NCBI GenBank assembly: GCA_964475985.1
Contig: CAYYYP010000001.1
Location: 124,001 to 188,000 of the forward strand
From: CAYYYP01 sp964475985
GTDB lineage: Bacteria > Bdellovibrionota > UBA1018 > CAYHWW01
Reading direction: 5' to 3'
DNA: 64,000 bases
The notes below the pieces were generated by a model. The model had not been told where the DNA came from, made no database searches, and saw nothing but the letters and a program-made list of their open reading frames with translations. Position numbers and translations under genes: made by a program. Shown piece by piece: positions 62,746 through 64,000 of the stretch (position 1 is its first letter; each line of letters starts with the position of its first letter).

Positions 62746-64000
62746 TTAAATCACACCCACGGAAAAGTGGAACTGCCCTAGGGACTCTGAACTTTTACGA
62801 TTTAACTTAAATCCGTAGTCAAAATTCACCGGACCAATGGGCGTCACATACCGGAAACCCACCCCTGCCGCCGCACGGAGAAACGGCGATCCAATGAATC
62901 GGTCATCCACAAAAAGATTTCCGGCGTCTAAAAATGGCGAGAAGCGCAACTCTCCTACGAGCGGAAAGTCGATCTGTGTTCGGATATTCACAAAGGCCAA
63001 GGTACCGGCGATGGAAAACTCATCTTTATTGATGGAATCCTCGGTAAATCCCCGGATACTGCTGTAGCCGCCTAACCTAAAGGTCTTGATCAGAGGAATT
63101 GGAGATAAGGTGGCGGAGGAGCCGGTGCCGCTCACCCGCGGCATGAGGTTGGCGGCATAACCTAAAGAAAGTACATTCGCGAAAACTAGTGGGTATTTAG
63201 GCGCAAAAGGGGAAACGTAGGAATGGGTGGACCAGAGGGCCTTATAGTAGGCGGGAGAGGAAAGTTCGTCGTTGGATTGGGCGGCAAAGGCTGGAAGGGC
63301 AAGCTCCAAGGAAGTTGTAGAAATGAGCCCTTTTGTCGCGTTAAAGGGGGTATCCCTAGTATCCAGAGTTAAGGAGGGAGTGATGGTACCGATCAGCAAT
63401 GTTTGGTTATCCCTTGCGCTTAGGGCCCCAAACTGCCGAATGCGCTCTAATTTGTAGGTCGCTTTCGCAAGCAGGGGCTGCAAAAGGCGTCGGTCTAAGC
63501 TCGCGAAATATTGGGTTTGGGATGCATTAAAGTCGTAAAACGCACGTTTTGAAGCATTTAATCCGGTGGTGAACCCAAATTTTGAGTCCAAAATACGGGG
63601 GTCAGCAAACGTTGTCTGGAGGCTGTACTCAGGGAAACGATAAGGCGAAAGTCTTCGGTTGGCGGCTCCCGAAAGAATGATGCTTTGATTGCGACCAAAA
63701 AGATTGGCGTATCCCGCCTGGGCGAAAAGCCTGAACCCAAGGTCTGACCTAAACCCTGGACCAAATTCGATGACGCCAGGGTCTGCTTCCCTCAGAGTTA
63801 ATTCAATGTCTCGGTAACCTGGGCCAAGATCTGAGGCCACGGGATGGAGCTCGACGTCGGAGAAAATTCCGAGTTTTCTTAAAACGTCAGAAAACCCATC
63901 AACCGTTGGTTCTAAATACCAGTCACCTTCTTTAAATTCTATTTCCCGGCGGACTACACTTTCCTTAGTTTTTTGCAAACCTTTCACCCAAACGTGGCCA
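62746..64000 (-). CDS. Omp85/BamA-TamA family outer-membrane protein, 3' part (gene runs off the window)
   Basis: At least 417 residues of the C-terminal part; the frame is open to the right edge, so the start is outside. It begins inside a POTRA domain (VKGLQKTKESVVRREIEFKE), followed by the end of that POTRA (LGIFSDVELHP) and a 16-stranded Omp85 barrel with the loop-6 motif region (SIRGFTEDSI, here in place of VRGF/IRGF) and GPVNFDYGFKLN, ending in a final strand FHFSVGVI. Omp85 proteins insert barrels into the outer membrane or secrete proteins. The lack of a terminal aromatic residue is slightly unusual. Confidence 0.88.
   Translation of the reverse strand, partial: GHVWVKGLQKTKESVVRREIEFKEGDWYLEPTVDGFSDVLRKLGIFSDVELHPVASDLGPGYRDIELTLREADPGVIEFGPGFRSDLGFRLFAQAGYANLFGRNQSIILSGAANRRLSPYRFPEYSLQTTFADPRILDSKFGFTTGLNASKRAFYDFNASQTQYFASLDRRLLQPLLAKATYKLERIRQFGALSARDNQTLLIGTITPSLTLDTRDTPFNATKGLISTTSLELALPAFAAQSNDELSSPAYYKALWSTHSYVSPFAPKYPLVFANVLSLGYAANLMPRVSGTGSSATLSPIPLIKTFRLGGYSSIRGFTEDSINKDEFSIAGTLAFVNIRTQIDFPLVGELRFSPFLDAGNLFVDDRFIGSPFLRAAAGVGFRYVTPIGPVNFDYGFKLNRKSSESLGQFHFSVGVI

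Overview
The window looks like chromosomal DNA of a Gram-negative, dual-membrane bacterium of the former Deltaproteobacteria, most likely the Bdellovibrionota. That placement is an inference from gene content and was not tested by a search. Supporting content: many lipoproteins and beta-barrel proteins, Pal and a CpoB-like TPR lipoprotein, a bactofilin, HD-GYP and CHASE2/NtrC-type signalling, a CFI-box C-terminal domain, a CruF-like carotenoid gene and very large secreted proteins. Coding density is high, with several convergent genes whose ends touch or overlap. There is no rRNA, transposase, integrase or CRISPR array; one tRNA-Leu is present.

Layout. 0.1-9.4 kb: an oligopeptide-binding lipoprotein, an HD-GYP protein, and a 1794-residue secreted protein with a PD-(D/E)XK-nuclease-like core, a 2H-phosphoesterase-like C-terminus and a recent internal duplication; then a small secreted protein. 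9.4-16.3 kb: 3-methyladenine glycosylase, an Rsm22-type methyltransferase, ssb, and an envelope lipoprotein cluster (pal, DUF4398, CpoB-like TPR, metallophosphatase/tetraheme cytochrome fusion). 16.5-28.1 kb: a long minus-strand run read from rpsB to tsf, frr, uppS, cdsA, rseP, tsaB, cruF, pssA, asd, a CFI-box secreted protein and a beta-barrel protein. It joins translation, lipid-carrier and phospholipid synthesis, and envelope quality control; pyrH, usually between tsf and frr, is missing. 28.4-35 kb: transaldolase, AlkC-type glycosylase, beta-carbonic anhydrase, DUF1275 and DUF6766 membrane proteins, and unknown lipoproteins.

35-35.5 kb holds tRNA-Leu(UAG) with a 65-bp perfect direct repeat that copies its 3' end. 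35.6-40.7 kb: two unknown proteins, one with a long repetitive acidic linker and coiled coil, then a transmembrane protein overlapping a bactofilin. 40.6-50.4 kb: an M16 peptidase pair (one active, one lacking the zinc motif), an MBL-fold phosphodiesterase, alanine dehydrogenase, an orphan FliL-like protein, a porin-like protein and a bifunctional class A PBP. 50.4-64 kb: two overlapping secreted proline-rich proteins divergent from a CHASE2 histidine kinase/NtrC regulator pair, a parvulin isomerase, a QEGLA-motif metallopeptidase-like protein, a secreted unknown, an NTF2-like protein, rpsI and rplM, and the 3' part of an Omp85/BamA-family gene running off the right edge.

The two observations I rate highest are the large secreted nuclease/phosphoesterase-like protein and a recurring promoter arrangement. 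In the second, sigma70-like -35/-10 pairs with 17-bp spacing end only 10-11 nt before start codons that lack a Shine-Dalgarno sequence, which implies leaderless or nearly leaderless mRNAs for several genes. A Rho-independent terminator sitting inside the signal-peptide coding region of the gene after pal is a third regulatory oddity.
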